A stretch of 64,000 nucleotides of DNA from RH-AL1 sp050013235. GTDB lineage: Bacteria; Pseudomonadota; Alphaproteobacteria; Rhizobiales; Beijerinckiaceae. This document shows, piece by piece, positions 62,176 through 64,000 of this stretch. How positions within the stretch are numbered: the stretch's first letter is position 1; each line of letters begins with the position of its first letter. The stretch covers positions 1 to 64,000 of the forward strand of contig JBEKFQ010000003.1 in NCBI GenBank assembly GCA_050013235.1. Direction: 5' to 3'. Under the pieces are notes generated by a model. It was given only the letters and a program-made list of their open reading frames with translations. It had not been told where the DNA came from and made no database searches. The position numbers were made by a program, and so were the translations under genes.

Positions 62176-63462
62176 ATGGCCGACGAAGAACACGCACACG
62201 AAATTTTCATTATCAAACGCCATGGCGACCACGAGGAAGGGCATCACGGCGGCGTCTGGAAGATCGCTTTTGCCGACTTCATGACGGCGATGATGGCCTT
62301 CTTTCTCGTCATGTGGTTGATCAGCGCCAACGATAAGACGAAGGCGACGATCGCAAGCTATTTCAATCCGGTCAAATTGGTGGATACGACCACGCAGCCC
62401 AAGGGGCTCGAGGACGCAAAGGCCGTCGAGAGCGCCGAATCTGGGAAAAAGGCCGCGAAGCCCACGCCGCTCGAGAAGCCGGCCGCGAAAGAGACTTCCG
62501 CGCCCGCGGCAGAAAACGCAGCTAAGGCTGAAAGCACGGCCAAGGCAGAAAGTGCCGCAAAGGCCGAAAATGCCGCCAAGGCCGGCGGCGCGGAGGAGGC
62601 CGCGAGCAAGGCGAAGGAAAAGCGCTTGGCGGCGGCGGTGATCGACGACCCCTATGCCGCCCTGACCGAAATTGCCGGCGCGAAAGGGTCTGGGGAAAAA
62701 TCCTCCGCGCCGCCCACGCCATCGAATACCACCAAGACGGCGGTCAATGCGATCAGCCGCAAGGGCGGGGAGGCGTTTCGTGATCCCTTCGCGCCGCCGC
62801 CGCCTCTGCAGCCGGCAATTCAGCTTCCGCCGTCCGATGCGCCGGAAACCGAAGCGAAAGCCATCCCGCCCGGCGGCGAACCTCGCATGGCCCCCGCTCC
62901 GCAAGTTGCGGGCAAGGACGGGACATCGGGGAAAGAGACTGGCGTTTCGGCAGCTTCTCTCGAGCATTCGAAGGCCGCGAGCGCTCAAGCGACGAACGAT
63001 CAGAATGCGGAAATAAAGGCGCAGATTACGGCGGCGGCCAAGGCGGCGGGATTGGATAAATCCGGTCCGCAAGTCGAGGTGCGCAAGGCCGATGGCGGCA
63101 CCTTGATCAGCCTGACGGATTCCGAGGACTTCGAGATGTTCGCCAGCGGTTCGGCGGTTCCCGGCCGCAAGGTCGTATTGATGATGGACAAGATCGCCCA
63201 GATTCTCAAATCGAAACCGGGTAAGATTATCATTCGCGGGTTTACCGACAACCGTCCCTATAAGTCCGGCCATTACGACAATTGGCGGCTGTCGTTGGAT
63301 CGCGCGCAGGTCATGCATTACATGTTGGTCCGTGGCGGTTTCGACGAGACGCGGATCGCGCATATCGAGGGCTTTGCCGACCGGAATTTGAAGAACCCAG
63401 AGAATCCCGCGAGTGCCATCAACCGCCGCATCGAGATCCTCGTCACGGGGGACGCGCAATGA
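62176..63462 (+). CDS. motB: Flagellar stator protein MotB
   Basis: About 428 residues, long as in rhizobia. Single N-terminal helix WKIAFADFMTAMMAFFLVMW with the proton-carrying Asp34. A long Ala/Lys/Glu-rich spacer with repeated AAKAE(S/N) units follows, and then a C-terminal OmpA-like peptidoglycan-binding domain (IIIRGFTDNRPYKSGHYDNW, SAINRRIEILV). It forms the stator with MotA, which is not in this window. It starts 4 bp after the fliH-like stop and overlaps motC by 4 bp. Confidence 0.95.
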   Translation: MADEEHAHEIFIIKRHGDHEEGHHGGVWKIAFADFMTAMMAFFLVMWLISANDKTKATIASYFNPVKLVDTTTQPKGLEDAKAVESAESGKKAAKPTPLEKPAAKETSAPAAENAAKAESTAKAESAAKAENAAKAGGAEEAASKAKEKRLAAAVIDDPYAALTEIAGAKGSGEKSSAPPTPSNTTKTAVNAISRKGGEAFRDPFAPPPPLQPAIQLPPSDAPETEAKAIPPGGEPRMAPAPQVAGKDGTSGKETGVSAASLEHSKAASAQATNDQNAEIKAQITAAAKAAGLDKSGPQVEVRKADGGTLISLTDSEDFEMFASGSAVPGRKVVLMMDKIAQILKSKPGKIIIRGFTDNRPYKSGHYDNWRLSLDRAQVMHYMLVRGGFDETRIAHIEGFADRNLKNPENPASAINRRIEILVTGDAQ

Positions 63463-64000
63463 CGCGGCGAATCGCAAATATTTTGATTCGAGCGGCTGCT
63501 CTTTATCTGTGTCTTGCAACGGCCGGACCGGTTTCGGCGGAGCAGGGGGCGTCGGCACCTTACGAGATGATGCGGGCGCTCGAGGTCTTGCAAGATCAGA
63601 TTGCCGCCGGAAACGCGATTGCTCAGGTCGGGGATGTCAAAATGATCGCCCGGATGGCGACGCGCTTCGCGTCGGTCGATCCGGCCGTCTGGAAAGACAA
63701 ACGCAACGCGCGCGCCTTGGTGCTCTATCTTTTCGGGGGCGGCAATGCCTCCGCGCTCGAGGGCACGATCGCGAAAGAGCAGCTCGCCGATGGTTACGGC
63801 GCGCTGTTCGAGGGGGCCATGGCTTATGGTCTTGGGAATGACGGCACGGCCCGGTCCATTCTCATGCCAATCGACGCGCGCGATCTTCCAAGCGGTCTTG
63901 GCGGACATCTTGCGCTCGTTCAAGCAACGCTCATCGCCAACCAAGACAAGCCAAAGGCCCTGCAGTTGCTTGATCTGGCGCGTCTTCTCGAGCCGGGGAC
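63459..64000 (+). CDS. motC: Periplasmic motility protein MotC (5' part)
   Basis: 180 codons are visible before the window edge. The signal peptide runs from MTRRIANILIRAAALYLCLA to about VSAEQGASAP. The mature start PYEMMRALEVLQDQIAAGNA is the rhizobial MotC hallmark. MotC binds MotB in the periplasm and needs MotE, whose probable gene is at 31822. It overlaps the motB stop (ATGA), as in rhizobial motB-motC operons. Confidence 0.9.
   Translation, partial: MTRRIANILIRAAALYLCLATAGPVSAEQGASAPYEMMRALEVLQDQIAAGNAIAQVGDVKMIARMATRFASVDPAVWKDKRNARALVLYLFGGGNASALEGTIAKEQLADGYGALFEGAMAYGLGNDGTARSILMPIDARDLPSGLGGHLALVQATLIANQDKPKALQLLDLARLLEPG

Noticed and set aside
62101..63558. 485-codon frame antisense to motB
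   Set aside because: Arg-rich shadow of the Ala/Lys/Glu-rich MotB spacer.

Overview
The window comes from a GC-rich alphaproteobacterial chromosome, most likely Hyphomicrobiales (Rhizobiales; Beijerinckiaceae or Methylocystaceae would fit). The reasons are the rhizobial flagellar gene order flgB-flgC-fliE-flgG-flgA-flgI-motE-flgH-fliL-fliP, a fliF-fliH-like-motB-motC run, short flagellins, and palindromic intergenic repeats of rhizobial type. The taxonomic call is inference.

Positions 1-9650 are a decayed accessory element lying against the 3' end of a tRNA-Ala(CGC) gene. It holds the tail of an ISAzo13-like transposase, a small protein carrying motifs A, B and C of a family A DNA polymerase palm, an unknown partner gene, two pieces of what looks like one large phage virion/ejection protein split by an IS-end-like relic, two small membrane proteins and a serine recombinase. 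Positions 9651-27800 are ordinary chromosome: tRNA-Ala, hrpB, a cytochrome c, an orphan hybrid histidine kinase, a bestrophin-like channel, a family 2 glycosyltransferase, cytochrome b561, pbpC with its alpha-2-macroglobulin partner (frameshifted here), and a Pro-rich OmpA-family protein.

Positions 28067-34529 are the rod, ring and export flagellar operon. Positions 34780-39480 hold small housekeeping genes (rhodanese, PhzF-like, NUDIX, DUF2252) and a copy of a dispersed palindromic repeat.

Positions 39874-52179 are the most unusual part. This is a compact biosynthetic cluster with two carrier proteins, two adenylate-forming enzymes, an SDR, an acylhomoserine sulfhydrylase-like PLP enzyme, a homoserine O-acyltransferase (MetA type), a class IV aminotransferase, an acetolactate-synthase-like TPP enzyme, an aminoacyl-tRNA-synthetase-like amino acid:carrier-protein ligase and an acyl-CoA dehydrogenase-fold flavoenzyme without an obvious catalytic Glu. 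No thioesterase, NRPS condensation domain or PKS is visible. The product is unknown. An amino-acid-derived acyl group or a small diffusible amino acid is a reasonable guess.

Positions 52526-59722 contain two flagellin genes with a shared structured leader, flanking two GT41 (O-GlcNAc-transferase-like) TPR glycosyltransferases. Positions 59845-64000 contain fliF, a fliH-like gene, motB and the start of motC. The biosynthetic cluster therefore sits between flagellar structural genes and the flagellin/glycosylation genes, which raises the possibility that its product decorates flagellin.
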